This document shows positions 7,769-16,354 of a stretch of DNA of 64,000 nt, in pieces. Positions within the stretch are counted from its first letter, which is position 1, and every line of letters starts with the position of its first letter. A program made the translations under genes and the position numbers. The notes under the pieces are model-generated. The model did not search any database. It had not been told where the DNA came from and worked only from the letters and a program-made list of their open reading frames with translations. This stretch comes from VRUE01 sp963807425 (GTDB lineage: Bacteria > Actinomycetota > Thermoleophilia > Solirubrobacterales > 70-9), in the NCBI GenBank assembly GCA_963807425.1, contig CAWEBZ010000006.1:124001-188000 (forward strand), written 5' to 3'.

Positions 7769-8499
7769 CACGTTCGCGTCACCCGTTCCCAGGGAGTGGC
7801 GAGGCGCTGGATCGCGAGCAGGATCGCGTCGAAGGAGAGTGCCATCAGCATCGCGATCCCGCCAGCGATGACGATGTTGGTCTTGAAGTTGATTTGGGAG
7901 TAGATCGGGTCCCCTAGGCCGCCGCCACCGGCGAAGACCGCCAAGGTCGCAATCGCGACAGTGCTCACCGTCGCGATCCTCAGGCCGGCGATGATTTCCG
8001 GCGAAGCCAGCGGCACCTCGATCCGCCAGAGGATCTGCCTGTCGGTCTGTCCCATGCCCCGGGCGGCGTCCACGACGGACCTTGGGACGTTGGCCAAGCC
8101 GACGATCGTGTTGCGGTAGATGATCTGCAGGTTGAAGGCGGCGAGGGCGATCACGGCGGTGTCGACGCCGCGACCTGTGAAGGGCAGCAGCAGGAAGAAG
8201 AAGGCGACGCTGGGGACCGTGTAGAGGACACCCGTCGCCGCCAGCAGCGGCGGCTGCAGCCACCGCCGTCGATGGGCAAACAGGGCGAGGGCAAAGGCGA
8301 TCGCGAATCCGAGGAGGACGGCCAGGGCGACCAGCTTCAGATGCTGGAGGGTCGGCTCCCCGTAGCGGTCGATGTTCTCCCTCGCCCAGTCGAAGCAGAA
8401 GAGCTTGCTGTTGTCGGCTTGGCAGGGCAGCGTGCTGCGATCACGGAAGAAGCCTTCGCCGACTTCCCCGGCCGCCGCCAGTAGGACGGGGCTATCCAT
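7768..8499 (-). CDS. Osmoprotectant ABC transporter permease (first copy)
   Basis: A 243-residue permease starting at the ATG at 8499, which overlaps the ATPase stop by 8 bp. After a short periplasmic-like segment containing two cysteines (CQADNSKLFCFDW), several hydrophobic helices follow. The EAA-type motif reads DAARGMGQTDRQILWRIEVP, and the late GGGGLGDPIYSQI segment is typical of OpuCB/ProW-type subunits. It is paralogous to the next gene. The tight overlaps on both sides indicate one co-translated operon. Confidence 0.88.
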   Translation of the reverse strand: MDSPVLLAAAGEVGEGFFRDRSTLPCQADNSKLFCFDWARENIDRYGEPTLQHLKLVALAVLLGFAIAFALALFAHRRRWLQPPLLAATGVLYTVPSVAFFFLLLPFTGRGVDTAVIALAAFNLQIIYRNTIVGLANVPRSVVDAARGMGQTDRQILWRIEVPLASPEIIAGLRIATVSTVAIATLAVFAGGGGLGDPIYSQINFKTNIVIAGGIAMLMALSFDAILLAIQRLATPWERVTRT

Positions 8500-9685
8500 G
8501 GGGGCGCTCCGTGGCGCTGTGCTCGTCGGTTTTCGCCGCGGGCGAGCCGAGGAACTCGGAGATGATCTCGACCGAGAGGACGCCGGCGATCTTGCCCCGC
8601 CGGTCCACCACCGCTGCGTACTGCGCCTCGCCCTGGAGCAGGTCGGCAAGAGCGTCGCGCATCACGTCGTCGCGGTCGAGCAGCGGGCCGAGCGGGGAGT
8701 CGGGGCGGCTGGGTACGACCTCGGCCCGCAGGTCGCGCTCGGAGAGCCAGCCGAGCGGGCGGCGCTCGCCGTCGACCAGCAGCGGGTATGGGACCTCGAC
8801 CTCGGGCTCGGCCAGCTTCGCCCGCACCTCGGAAGTCGGCTGGCCGACGTAGGCCAGCGGCGCCTCCCAGAGGTCGATGTCGGAGACGCGCATCAGCGCC
8901 AGGCGCTTCAGCGCCCGGTCGGCTCCGACGAAGTCCTCGACGAACTCGTCCGCCGGCGCCATCAGCAGCTCGGCGGGGGTCGCGTACTGGGCGACCCGCC
9001 CACCTTCGCGCATGATCGCGATCCGGTCGCCCATCTTGATCGCCTCGTCGATGTCGTGGGTGACGAAGAGGACGGTCTTGCCGATCTCCGCCTGCAGGCG
9101 CAGGAACTCGTTCTGCAGGCGCTCGCGGTTGATCGGGTCGATCGCGCCGAAGGGCTCGTCCATCAACATCACCAGCGGGTCGGCGGCGAGCGCCCGGGCG
9201 ACCCCGACCCGCTGCTGCTGGCCGCCTGAGAGCTGGACCGGGTAGCGCTCGCCGAGATCGGGATCGAGGCCGATCAGCTCGAGCAGCTCGGCCGTTCGTG
9301 CCGCGGTCCGGTCCTTCTTCCAGCCGAGCAGGTTCGGCACTGCGGCGATGTTCTCGGCGATCGTGCGATGCGGGAAGAGGCCGATCTGCTGGATCACGTA
9401 GCCGATCTCCCGCCGCAGCTCGGCCGGCTCGCGGTCCCGCACGGAGCGCTCGCCGACGAAGACGTCGCCGTCGCTGAGCTCGACCGTGCGGTTGACCAGC
9501 CGCATCGCGGTCGTCTTGCCGCAGCCCGACGGCCCAACCAGGACGCAGATCTCCCCCGCCGGAACCTCCAGCGTCAGCCCGTCGACAGCCGGCGCGGCGG
9601 AGTCGCCGTAGCGCTTGGTGGCGTTCTCGTAGCGGACGGCCGAGGCGCCGGCCTGTCGCGCGTCAGTGGCCTCTTGCCTGGGCAC
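8492..9685 (-). CDS. Glycine betaine/osmoprotectant ABC transporter ATP-binding protein with CBS domains
   Basis: 397 residues. The ABC domain has Walker A GPSGCGKTT (51-59), a Q-loop in VIQQIGLFPH, signature LSGGQQQR, Walker B LVMLMDEP and switch histidine FVTHDIDEA. The last ~130 residues form a tandem CBS module (LPLLVDGERRPLGWL; AVVDRRGKIAGVLSVEII). In OpuA/OpuC ATPases this module senses ionic strength or cyclic dinucleotides. The GTG start at 9685 lacks a strong ribosome site. This is the first gene of the importer operon (ATPase, permease, permease, receptor). Confidence 0.92.
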   Translation of the reverse strand: MPRQEATDARQAGASAVRYENATKRYGDSAAPAVDGLTLEVPAGEICVLVGPSGCGKTTAMRLVNRTVELSDGDVFVGERSVRDREPAELRREIGYVIQQIGLFPHRTIAENIAAVPNLLGWKKDRTAARTAELLELIGLDPDLGERYPVQLSGGQQQRVGVARALAADPLVMLMDEPFGAIDPINRERLQNEFLRLQAEIGKTVLFVTHDIDEAIKMGDRIAIMREGGRVAQYATPAELLMAPADEFVEDFVGADRALKRLALMRVSDIDLWEAPLAYVGQPTSEVRAKLAEPEVEVPYPLLVDGERRPLGWLSERDLRAEVVPSRPDSPLGPLLDRDDVMRDALADLLQGEAQYAAVVDRRGKIAGVLSVEIISEFLGSPAAKTDEHSATERPHG

Positions 9686-9729
9686 TCAATGCGAGCCTAT
9701 ACCCGCCAACGGGCAAAAACTCGCTTTGC

Positions 9730-11028
9730 TCAGCCGATTCCGAGCCGCCCTGCCCGCTCAGCCGCACGGGCGACTATTTCCTCGACGCCCTCGACCTCGC
9801 CGCCGCGCATCAGCACGCGGCCGCCGACCACGGTGGTGTCGACGATCGATCCGCTCGCCGCGTAGACCAGGTCCGAGTGCAGGTCGCCAAGGCCGAGCTC
9901 GGGCGAGTCGCGGCGCAGCAACAGGAAGTCCGCCGGCTCGCCCACCCGAAGCGAATCAAGTTCTCCATCCATTTCATTGGAACCTTGATTCGCGTCGGGC
10001 TTTTCGCCACGGAGCGGCGGCGCGCAGGCGCCAGTGGCGATCCGCCAGGCCTCCTCGGCGGGGAGCACGGTCGGATCGCCGGCGGCGTGGCGCTGCATCA
10101 GCGCGAAGGTCTTCAGGTCCGAGAGCAGGTCGAGCGAGTCGTTCGAACCGGCCCCGTCGGTACCGAGGCCGACCTTGACTCCGGCCTGCCTCGCAGCCGG
10201 ATAGGGGAAGACGCCACCGACGGCCAGCTTCAGGTTGGCGACCGGGTTCGAGACCACCGTGCAGCCGCGCTCGGCAATCAGCTCCAGCTCCTCCCGGTCG
10301 AACCAGACGCCGTGGGCGAGGACGGTCCGCTCGTTCAGCAGGCCAAGCCGGTCGAGGTAGGCGGCGGGACGCTGCCCGTGCTCGGCGACGCAGTCAGTCA
10401 CCTCCTGCTCGGTCTCGGAGAGGTGGATGTGGACGGCGGCGCCTCGCTCGGTCGCCAGCTCCCCCGTCCAGCGCAGCAGCTCTTCGCTGACCATGTAGAT
10501 CGAGTGCGGAGCGAGCGCCCGGCCGATCTCTGGGCCGAACTGCGCCAGCTCGTCGAGGTTGCGCAGGCCGGTTTCGCGCATCTCCTCGGTTCTCCCGTCG
10601 GCGTCGAAGAGCGGGCCGCCGATCGTCGCTCGCAGCCCCGCGTCGCGAACCGCGCGGGCGCTGGCCTGCGGCTGCCAGTACATGTCCCAGAAGCGGCTTG
10701 TCCCGGTGCGGATCATCTCGGCGCAGGCGAGCCGGGTGCCCCAGTAGACGTCCTCGGCGTCCAGCCTGGCCTCGACCGGCCAGACCTTCTCCTGCAGCCA
10801 GCGCATCAGCGGCAGGTCGCCGCCGTAGCCGCGGAAGAGCGTCATTGCCGCATGGGTGTGGCCGTTGATCAGCGTCGGGACCAGCGTTGCCCCCGCGGCG
10901 TCGATCGTCTCATCGCCCGGCTGCGCCTTGACATCCGGTCCCAGCGCGCCGATCTCACCGTCGACGCATCGCAGCCCCACCGTCTCACCGTCGAGGACGG
11001 CGCCGACCACCGACAGCGACTTGCTCAA
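9730..11028 (-). CDS. Amidohydrolase, MTA/SAH deaminase-like
   Basis: 432 residues, starting at a TTG whose bases overlap the stop of the upstream phosphorylase gene (TTGA). Metal-site motifs of the amidohydrolase superfamily are clear: NGHTHAAM (His57, His59), VHIHLSETEQEV, a later LAHGVWF histidine, and the catalytic aspartate in LGTDGAGSNDSLDLL. This subgroup deaminates adenosine-type substrates such as methylthioadenosine, S-adenosylhomocysteine or aminodeoxyfutalosine. Coupling to a nucleoside phosphorylase favours a purine-salvage job: deaminate, then phosphorolyse. An AT-rich palindrome at 9952-9992 adds a short in-frame insert near the C-terminus. Confidence 0.85.
   Translation of the reverse strand: MSKSLSVVGAVLDGETVGLRCVDGEIGALGPDVKAQPGDETIDAAGATLVPTLINGHTHAAMTLFRGYGGDLPLMRWLQEKVWPVEARLDAEDVYWGTRLACAEMIRTGTSRFWDMYWQPQASARAVRDAGLRATIGGPLFDADGRTEEMRETGLRNLDELAQFGPEIGRALAPHSIYMVSEELLRWTGELATERGAAVHIHLSETEQEVTDCVAEHGQRPAAYLDRLGLLNERTVLAHGVWFDREELELIAERGCTVVSNPVANLKLAVGGVFPYPAARQAGVKVGLGTDGAGSNDSLDLLSDLKTFALMQRHAAGDPTVLPAEEAWRIATGACAPPLRGEKPDANQGSNEMDGELDSLRVGEPADFLLLRRDSPELGLGDLHSDLVYAASGSIVDTTVVGGRVLMRGGEVEGVEEIVARAAERAGRLGIG
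9952..9992. repeat. Short AT-rich inverted repeat inserted in coding sequence
   Basis: CGAATCAAG (9952-9960) and CTTGATTCG (9984-9992) form a 9-bp inverted repeat around a 23-nt loop. The block is clearly lower in GC than the amidohydrolase gene it sits in. It encodes about 15 polar residues (DANQGSNEMDGELDS) between the metal-binding core and the conserved LRVGEPADFLLL segment. It looks like a small insertion that keeps the reading frame. Confidence 0.45.
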
Positions 11029-11702
11029 GGCCCCACCGCGCCCAGCTGCGGCAGCACCGCCGCCAGGCCGTCGTGCAACTGCAACGCATTGGCGGCCCGG
11101 GCCGCGTCCAGCTCCAGGATCTGCAGCGGCTCCGGGCCAATCCCGTTGGCGAGGTTGTCGACGACGCAGATCGCCGCGTAGGAGAGCCCTAGCTCGCCGG
11201 CGACGATGCACTCGGAGGCGATCGTCATGCCGACCACGTTGGCGTGGGCCGCCATCAGGCGGATCTCGGCCGGGGTCTCGAAGCGAGGACCGATCGCTTG
11301 CCAGTAGACGCCGCCGTCGCGCACGGTCCCGCCGCTGGCGCGCCAGGCGGAGAGGACTTCGCGACGCCACTCGGCGTCGAATCTGGGAGCGCTATGGCCG
11401 CGCTCGTCGGTGAAGGTCGAGAAGCCGAGGTGGAGGGCGATGAAGTCGTCAGGGCAGAGCAGGCTGCCGACCTCCAGCTCGGTGCTGAGGGAGCCGACCG
11501 AGCCGACCGCCAGCACGCGGTCGCAGCCCTGTTCGGCCAAGGGCTGCAGATTCGCGGCGTGGTCGATCTCGTGGGGCAGGATGTACGGGCCCTCGCCGTG
11601 GCGCTGCACGATCGCCGCTCCGTGCTCGGCTGCCGCCGCGGCGATCGCCTCGCCCCCGGGCCCGAGTGCGTTGCTGCCGAGCATGACGGCGAGACGCCCC
11701 AT
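11025..11702 (-). CDS. Purine nucleoside phosphorylase family protein (MTAP-like)
   Basis: A 225-residue member of the PNP_UDP_1 family. Visible landmarks are LGSNALGPGG (phosphate-binding start), HEIDHAANLQPL, VLAVGSVGSL, YWQAIGPRFETPAEIR (methylthioadenosine-phosphorylase-like) and NVVGMTIASECIVAGEL, the conserved substrate-site methionine/glutamate region. It is somewhat shorter than typical MTAP (about 260-290 residues). Its stop overlaps the start of the MTA/SAH deaminase-like gene. The pair could convert methylthioadenosine to methylthioinosine and then to hypoxanthine plus methylthioribose-1-phosphate. The exact nucleoside is inferred. Confidence 0.82.
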   Translation of the reverse strand: MGRLAVMLGSNALGPGGEAIAAAAAEHGAAIVQRHGEGPYILPHEIDHAANLQPLAEQGCDRVLAVGSVGSLSTELEVGSLLCPDDFIALHLGFSTFTDERGHSAPRFDAEWRREVLSAWRASGGTVRDGGVYWQAIGPRFETPAEIRLMAAHANVVGMTIASECIVAGELGLSYAAICVVDNLANGIGPEPLQILELDAARAANALQLHDGLAAVLPQLGAVGP

Positions 11703-11711
11703 GGGTCGATC

Positions 11712-13067
11712 CTATGTCCCGCGACGGGCCAGGAAAGCGGCCGCGGCATCGTCGTGGTCGACGATCGGCTCGGGATAGTCGAGCCGTCGTTGCCTTGCCG
11801 CGTCCAGCTTCCAGGGTTCGTGCACTCCGCCGCCCTCGATCCCCTCCAGCTCCGGCAAGTAGCGGCGTACGTACTCTCCCTCGGGATCGAAGCGGTGTGC
11901 CTGGCGGATCGGGTTGAAGACGCGGTTCGGGCGGGTGTCGTTGCCGGTGCCCGCGACCCACTGCCAGTTGCCGGCGTTGTTGGCGATCTCGCCGTCGCTG
12001 AGCAGGTCCCAGAAGTGGTCGGCACCCCAGCGCCAGTCGAGGTAGAGGTCCTTTGTGAGGAAGGAGGCGACGATCAGCCGCGCCCGGTTGTGCATGCGAC
12101 CCTCGCGGGCGAGTTGGCGCATACCGGCGTCGACGATCGGGTAGCCGGTGCGTCCCTCGCACCAGGCCCCGAAGGCGCGCTCCGAGCGCGACCAGCGGTC
12201 GCCTCGCGGGCGGTAGTCGCGCCGGGGGAAAGAGGGAAAGGCGGTGAGGACCTGGTGGTGGAAGTCGCGCCAGCAGAGCTGGCGAGCGAACGCCGCGCCG
12301 CCGGGCCGGCCGCGCGCCTCGGCGAGCAGCTCGCGCGGAGAGAGGCAGCCGAAGCGCAGGTAGGGGCTGAGGCCCGAGGTCGCGTCCCCCGGCAGGTCGT
12401 CGTGGCGGTCCTCGTAGAAGCGCAGGCCGTCGCGCAGGAAGGTCCGCATCAGGCGCCGCCCCTCGCTCTCGCCGCCCCGCGCCCGCTCGGGCGAGGGCGT
12501 GGCGCTGAGCAGGGAGCCCGCCGCCGGCAGACGGCCGGATCGCAGCCGGGGCGGCGCCTTCAGCCGGGGCGGCGCCGGCGCGGCCGGTCGCAGCGGCAGC
12601 GCCTCCCAGGCACGATGAAACGGCGTGAACACCTTGAAGTGGTCGCCGTTGGCAGGGGTCACCGTGCCCGGTGAGACAATCGTGGTCCCGGGGTGGGTCT
12701 CGAAGGCGATCCGCTCTTCCTCGCAGGCCCGGCGCAGCATCTCCTCTCGCCGCCGCGCGTACCCACTCCAGTCAGCGCTGACGTGAAGCTCGGTCGCCCC
12801 GCACTCCCGGGTAACGGCGATCGTCTCGGCAACCGGGTCGCCGCGCCTCACGTAGAGGCGCGCGCCGGCGCGCCGCAGCGAGTCGTCGAGGCTCCGCAGC
12901 GCCTCGAGCATGAAGGCCACCCGGTTCGGAGCGGCAAAGCGCGAGCCAAGCATCGCGTCGTCGAGCACGAACAGCGGCACGGTCTGGCCCGCCTTCGCCG
13001 CCGCAGCCAGGGCCGGGTTGTCCCGAAGGCGCAGGTCGCGGTTGAAGAGGACGACGGCAGTCTCCAC
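11712..13067 (-). CDS. phr: Deoxyribodipyrimidine photolyase (cryptochrome/photolyase family)
   Basis: 451 residues with both photolyase domains. The N-terminal antenna-binding domain starts VLFNRDLRLRDNPAL. The C-terminal FAD domain includes GLSPYLRFGCLSPREL, QLCWRDFHHQ, DAGMRQLAREGRMHNRARL and NNAGNWQWVAGTGNDTRP. The tryptophans of the electron-transfer chain (WCEGRTGYP and NWQWVAG) are present, supporting an active light-driven CPD repair enzyme. The GTG at 13067 aligns with family N-termini. Upstream in-frame codons would add about 99 unrelated residues and run through the divergent DUF6328 gene. Only 18 bp separate the two start codons. Confidence 0.92.
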   Translation of the reverse strand: METAVVLFNRDLRLRDNPALAAAAKAGQTVPLFVLDDAMLGSRFAAPNRVAFMLEALRSLDDSLRRAGARLYVRRGDPVAETIAVTRECGATELHVSADWSGYARRREEMLRRACEEERIAFETHPGTTIVSPGTVTPANGDHFKVFTPFHRAWEALPLRPAAPAPPRLKAPPRLRSGRLPAAGSLLSATPSPERARGGESEGRRLMRTFLRDGLRFYEDRHDDLPGDATSGLSPYLRFGCLSPRELLAEARGRPGGAAFARQLCWRDFHHQVLTAFPSFPRRDYRPRGDRWSRSERAFGAWCEGRTGYPIVDAGMRQLAREGRMHNRARLIVASFLTKDLYLDWRWGADHFWDLLSDGEIANNAGNWQWVAGTGNDTRPNRVFNPIRQAHRFDPEGEYVRRYLPELEGIEGGGVHEPWKLDAARQRRLDYPEPIVDHDDAAAAFLARRGT

Positions 13068-13085
13068 TTCGCATATCGTGAACCC

Positions 13086-13565
13086 ATGTCGGATCGGCCG
13101 TCGGGCAGGGAAGAGAGCGAGGGCGAACGCCTCGACCGCAACCTCAGCGAGCTGCTGCAGGAGCTCCGGGTCGCCCTGCCGGGCGTTCAGGTCCTCTTCG
13201 CCTTTCTGCTCGCGGTCCCGTTCCAGCAGAATTTCAAGGAAATCACTCCCTTCCAGGAGAGGGTCTACTTCGCGACGCTGCTCCTCACGGCGCTTTCCGC
13301 TGCCCTCTTGATCTCCCCGTCCGCGTACCACCGGATGACCTTCCGCATGCAGGAGAAGGACCATCTCCTCTTCCTCGCCAACAAGCTCGCGATCGCCGGC
13401 ATCGGCTGCCTCGCCCTGGCGATGACCGGGGCGATCATGCTGATCACCGACGTCCTCTTCGGCACCGCGGCGACCGTCGTCACCAGCGCCGCCGCCCTCG
13501 CCGTCTTTGTCTTGCTCTGGTACGCGCTGCCGATGCGCCGCCGGCTCAGCCAGGGGAAGACGTGA
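13086..13565 (+). CDS. DUF6328 family membrane protein
   Basis: 159 residues. A hydrophilic acidic head (about 25 residues) is followed by LSELLQELRVALPGVQVLFAFLL, PFQERVYFATLLLTA, the SPSAYHRMTFR loop, a second helix pair, and a basic tail MRRRLSQGK. Four transmembrane helices can be counted. This is the small actinobacterial DUF6328 family with no assigned function. It diverges from photolyase and its 3' end overlaps the converging HD gene by 20 bp. Confidence 0.82.
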   Translation: MSDRPSGREESEGERLDRNLSELLQELRVALPGVQVLFAFLLAVPFQQNFKEITPFQERVYFATLLLTALSAALLISPSAYHRMTFRMQEKDHLLFLANKLAIAGIGCLALAMTGAIMLITDVLFGTAATVVTSAAALAVFVLLWYALPMRRRLSQGKT

Positions 13566-14163
13566 CGTCTTTGAAGCGGTCGCCCCAGAGCTCGACCATC
13601 TCGTCGGCGAGCTCGTTGGTCAGCGCCAGGTTGGGGGCTTCGTTGAAGAGCATTTCGAGGTCCGCCTCCCAGACGTAGATCTTGAGGTCGAGCGAGACCT
13701 TGAGTTCGTCGCTGACGCCCTCGCCGATCAGGGCGTAGGCGTCTCGCAGCATCGCGACGTTGGTGAGTTTGTCGGCGGCGAAGATCGCCAGCGCCGACGG
13801 CCCGGCCTCGGCGACGCGCCAGCGATGCTCATCCTTGCGCTCCTCGTAGGACTCGATCGTCTCGTCTTCGGTCAGGGCGCCGACCATGCCCGTCACCGGC
13901 TCGCCGAACCGCTCGCGCACATCGCCGATCTCGATCTCGCTCTTCTCGACCACGTCGTGCAGGAGCGCCGCCGCGAGGACCTCGTCGGCGAAGCGGTGTT
14001 TGGCTAGGTGCTCGGCAACGGCGAGCGGGTGGTTGATGTAGGGGAAGCCGTCGGCGCTACCGCGGCGGGTCTGCCCGGCGTGCGCTTGCCGCGCGGTTTC
14101 CAGCGCGTCCTTGACCAGCTCAGAGCGCTCGATTGCCGCGTCGATGCCAGGTGTCGACGACAT
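13546..14163 (-). CDS. HD-domain protein, SpoT/MESH1-like hydrolase
   Basis: 205 residues. The HD signature is complete: NHPLAVAEHL supplies the first histidine, ALLHDVVEKSEI the HD pair plus the HDxxE glutamates, and FAADKLTNVAML the distal aspartate. The order and spacing match the hydrolase domain of RelA/SpoT and stand-alone small hydrolases such as MESH1. It may therefore degrade (p)ppGpp or a related nucleotide with Mn2+. No synthetase or regulatory domain is attached. The substrate is inferred. Confidence 0.82.
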   Translation of the reverse strand: MSSTPGIDAAIERSELVKDALETARQAHAGQTRRGSADGFPYINHPLAVAEHLAKHRFADEVLAAALLHDVVEKSEIEIGDVRERFGEPVTGMVGALTEDETIESYEERKDEHRWRVAEAGPSALAIFAADKLTNVAMLRDAYALIGEGVSDELKVSLDLKIYVWEADLEMLFNEAPNLALTNELADEMVELWGDRFKDVTSSPG

Positions 14164-14217
14164 CGAAGCGCAGGGTAGCGGGCCGAAAGGGCTGGTGAAC
14201 CATGGTGTTTAACTCAA

Positions 14218-15099
14218 CTAATTGCTTGCACGCACGCTGGCGACCCGTGCGGGCAGCTCGTACTCGGCTCGCTCGACCCCAAGCTCGATCGCTCCATCGC
14301 CACCGCCCATCGCCATCCAGCGCTCCCGCGCTTCGCCAGCAAGCTGGTCGAGGCGCTCGTCGGAGTGCATCGGATCATGGTGGAAGAGGACCGTGCGCTC
14401 GGCGCCAGTGCGGCGGGCGAAGGAGAGCGAGTGGGAGAGGGAGGAGTGTCCCCAGCCGATGTGATCGGGGTACTCGGCGTCGGCGTACTGACCGTCGTGG
14501 ATCAGCAGCGAAGCGTCTTTGGCCAGGGCGAAGCCCGAGATCCAGTCCTCCTCGAGCGCGTCGATGTCGGCGCCGAGCGCCGGCTCGTGGTCGGGGATGT
14601 AGGCGAGCGAGGAGTCGCCGTCGTCGATCCGGTAGCCGAGGGTCGGGCCGCGGTGGGCGACCGAAGCGGCGCGGACCTTGGCCGGGCCGATCTCCCACTC
14701 GGTCTCGGGGCAGTGACGGAAGGAGACGTCGCAGGGAAGCTCCCTCACCTCGACCGGCGAGAGCGGCGCCGAGATGTAGCGGGCGATCCGGTCGCGCAGC
14801 GAGGCCTCCGGCGATGCCGGCCCCCAGATCACGATCTCCGTCTGGGCGCGGAAGGCCGGGGCGAAGAAGACCAGGCCCTGAATGTGATCAAGGTGGAGGT
14901 GGGTGAGGAGGATGTGGAGGCGGGCGGGCTCGGCGGCGAGGGCGAGGCCGAGGCTGCGGATGCCGGTGCCGGCATCGAGCGCCAGCAGCGAGCCGTCGGA
15001 GAGGGTGACGCCGACGCAGGAGGTGTTGCCGCCGTAGCGGATCGTCTCCGGCCCCGGGGAGGGGATCGAGCCGCGGGTGCCCCAGAGCTTGACTTTCAT
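14218..15099 (-). CDS. Metallo-beta-lactamase fold hydrolase (cAMP-phosphodiesterase/PhnP-like)
   Basis: 293 residues beginning MKVKLWGTRGSIPSPGP, the standard opening of the MBL branch annotated as class II cyclic-nucleotide phosphodiesterase or PhnP-like. Zinc ligands are visible in THLHLDHIQG (HxHxDH) and a later aspartate in LLIHDGQYAD; GWGHSSL and VLFHHDP supply further histidines. The GGNTSCV segment after the first strand is also typical. The ATG at 15099 is one base beyond the stop of the PAS-domain gene, so the two are co-transcribed. The substrate is unknown; a phosphodiester is likely. Confidence 0.82.
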   Translation of the reverse strand: MKVKLWGTRGSIPSPGPETIRYGGNTSCVGVTLSDGSLLALDAGTGIRSLGLALAAEPARLHILLTHLHLDHIQGLVFFAPAFRAQTEIVIWGPASPEASLRDRIARYISAPLSPVEVRELPCDVSFRHCPETEWEIGPAKVRAASVAHRGPTLGYRIDDGDSSLAYIPDHEPALGADIDALEEDWISGFALAKDASLLIHDGQYADAEYPDHIGWGHSSLSHSLSFARRTGAERTVLFHHDPMHSDERLDQLAGEARERWMAMGGGDGAIELGVERAEYELPARVASVRASN

Positions 15100-15100
15100 C

Positions 15101-15517
15101 TCAGTGCCCCGCGCCGTTGGTCGAGGCCGCCGGCCAGAAGACCGCGATCGCTCCCTGCGAGCCATGCGGGGTGAGGATCGGGAAGGCGGAGACCTCGACC
15201 TTGTGACGGGCGCCGTCGGCGGAGCTGATCTCGAAGTCCGCGTGAGCGGGACGGCCGTTGCGGACGGCAATCACGAGCGGCAGCTCGTCATATGGAATCG
15301 GCTCGTCGTTCTCGTCGAAGGGGCCAAAAAGCGCCCCCCACTCCTCGGCCCCGACCGTCCCCAGCTCCTCGAAGCGCTTACCGAGCAGCATCCCGGCGGC
15401 CTCGTTGTAGAAGACGAGGACGCCGCCCTCGTCGACCAGGAAGGCCGGGGTCGAGAGCGCCGACATCAGGTTGCGAGCGAGGATCAGCTCGAGAGGCCTC
15501 TGCGACACAGATGACAC
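15101..15517 (-). CDS. Stand-alone PAS-domain protein
   Basis: 138 residues that are almost entirely one PAS domain. It begins MSALSTPAFLVDEGGVLVFYNEAAGMLLG and ends with the HKVEVSAFPIL and GAIAVFWP strands. No output domain, transmembrane helix or kinase is attached. It probably acts by protein-protein contact or as a ligand/redox sensor. It is the first gene of a two-gene unit with the metallo-beta-lactamase fold protein, with a 1-bp gap, suggesting it senses a signal for that enzyme. It starts at a GTG (15517). Confidence 0.8.
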   Translation of the reverse strand: MSSVSQRPLELILARNLMSALSTPAFLVDEGGVLVFYNEAAGMLLGKRFEELGTVGAEEWGALFGPFDENDEPIPYDELPLVIAVRNGRPAHADFEISSADGARHKVEVSAFPILTPHGSQGAIAVFWPAASTNGAGH

Positions 15518-15679
15518 TTTAGATAGTTGGGATTCGCACAGCTCAGGGGGTTACGGCCGGGATCGGTGCTGCAGAGCGAGACGAGTACCTTCGATCCCCT
15601 GCCTACCCGATTGCGTGACATTCATCACTCACATGCCTTCGCGTGGCTGGGGGGAGGGATCGACTACGGTCCATTCTCG

Positions 15680-16354
15680 ATGGAGACCTCGGCCCAAGCG
15701 CAGGACCGCAACGCCTCTCCCCTCGAGCCGATGAAGGAGCCGAGCCCGATGTACAGGACGGCGATGGCGGTCTGCCGGCCGGCGATGATCTGGGGGCGGC
15801 TGAAGGTCGAGGGGCTCGAGGCGCTGCCCGAGAGCGGGCCGGTGCTGGTGGTCGGAAACCACGACAGCCACTGGGACTCGGTCACGGTTGGGGCCGCGGC
15901 GATCCGCCGCCGTCAGATCAAGGCCTTGGCCAAGTCGGAACTGTGGGACATACGCGGCCTGGCTCCGGTCCTCAACGGCATGGGGCAGATCCCGATCGAA
16001 CGAGGCGCCGGTGACGCCGGGGCGCTGACGCGGGCGATCGAGGAGCTGCGCCGCGGCGCCTGCATCGGTGTCTTTCCCGAAGGGACCCGTTCGAAGGGCA
16101 AAGTGCTGCGGGCACGCAGTGGGCTTGGCCGTCTCGCGCTCGAGGTCCCCGAGGCGAAGCTGGTCTGCGTCGCGGTTGAGGGCACGACCGGCTTCACGAG
16201 GTTCCCGCGCCGTCCGCGGGTCAGCACCCGCTTCTTCGAGCCCGCCAGCGGCCAGGCTCGACCCGGCGAGGAGCCGGGAGAGATCGCGGCGCGGCTCCTG
16301 GCCGAGATCCGCGCGCTCGTCCCGCCGGCTGGCCCTGGCCGCAAGAGCGCCTAG
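15680..16354 (+). CDS. 1-acyl-sn-glycerol-3-phosphate acyltransferase (PlsC-like)
   Basis: 224 residues from the ATG at 15680; another ATG at 15731 is possible. Acyltransferase block I is NHDSHWD (H-x4-D), block II is RGAGDAGALTRAI, and block III is FPEGTRSKG. These define the PlsC/LPLAT family that acylates lysophosphatidic acid or related lipids at the membrane. A modest hydrophobic segment around PESGPVLVVGN precedes block I. Its stop codon overlaps the converging lipoprotein gene by 4 bp. Confidence 0.86.
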   Translation: METSAQAQDRNASPLEPMKEPSPMYRTAMAVCRPAMIWGRLKVEGLEALPESGPVLVVGNHDSHWDSVTVGAAAIRRRQIKALAKSELWDIRGLAPVLNGMGQIPIERGAGDAGALTRAIEELRRGACIGVFPEGTRSKGKVLRARSGLGRLALEVPEAKLVCVAVEGTTGFTRFPRRPRVSTRFFEPASGQARPGEEPGEIAARLLAEIRALVPPAGPGRKSA

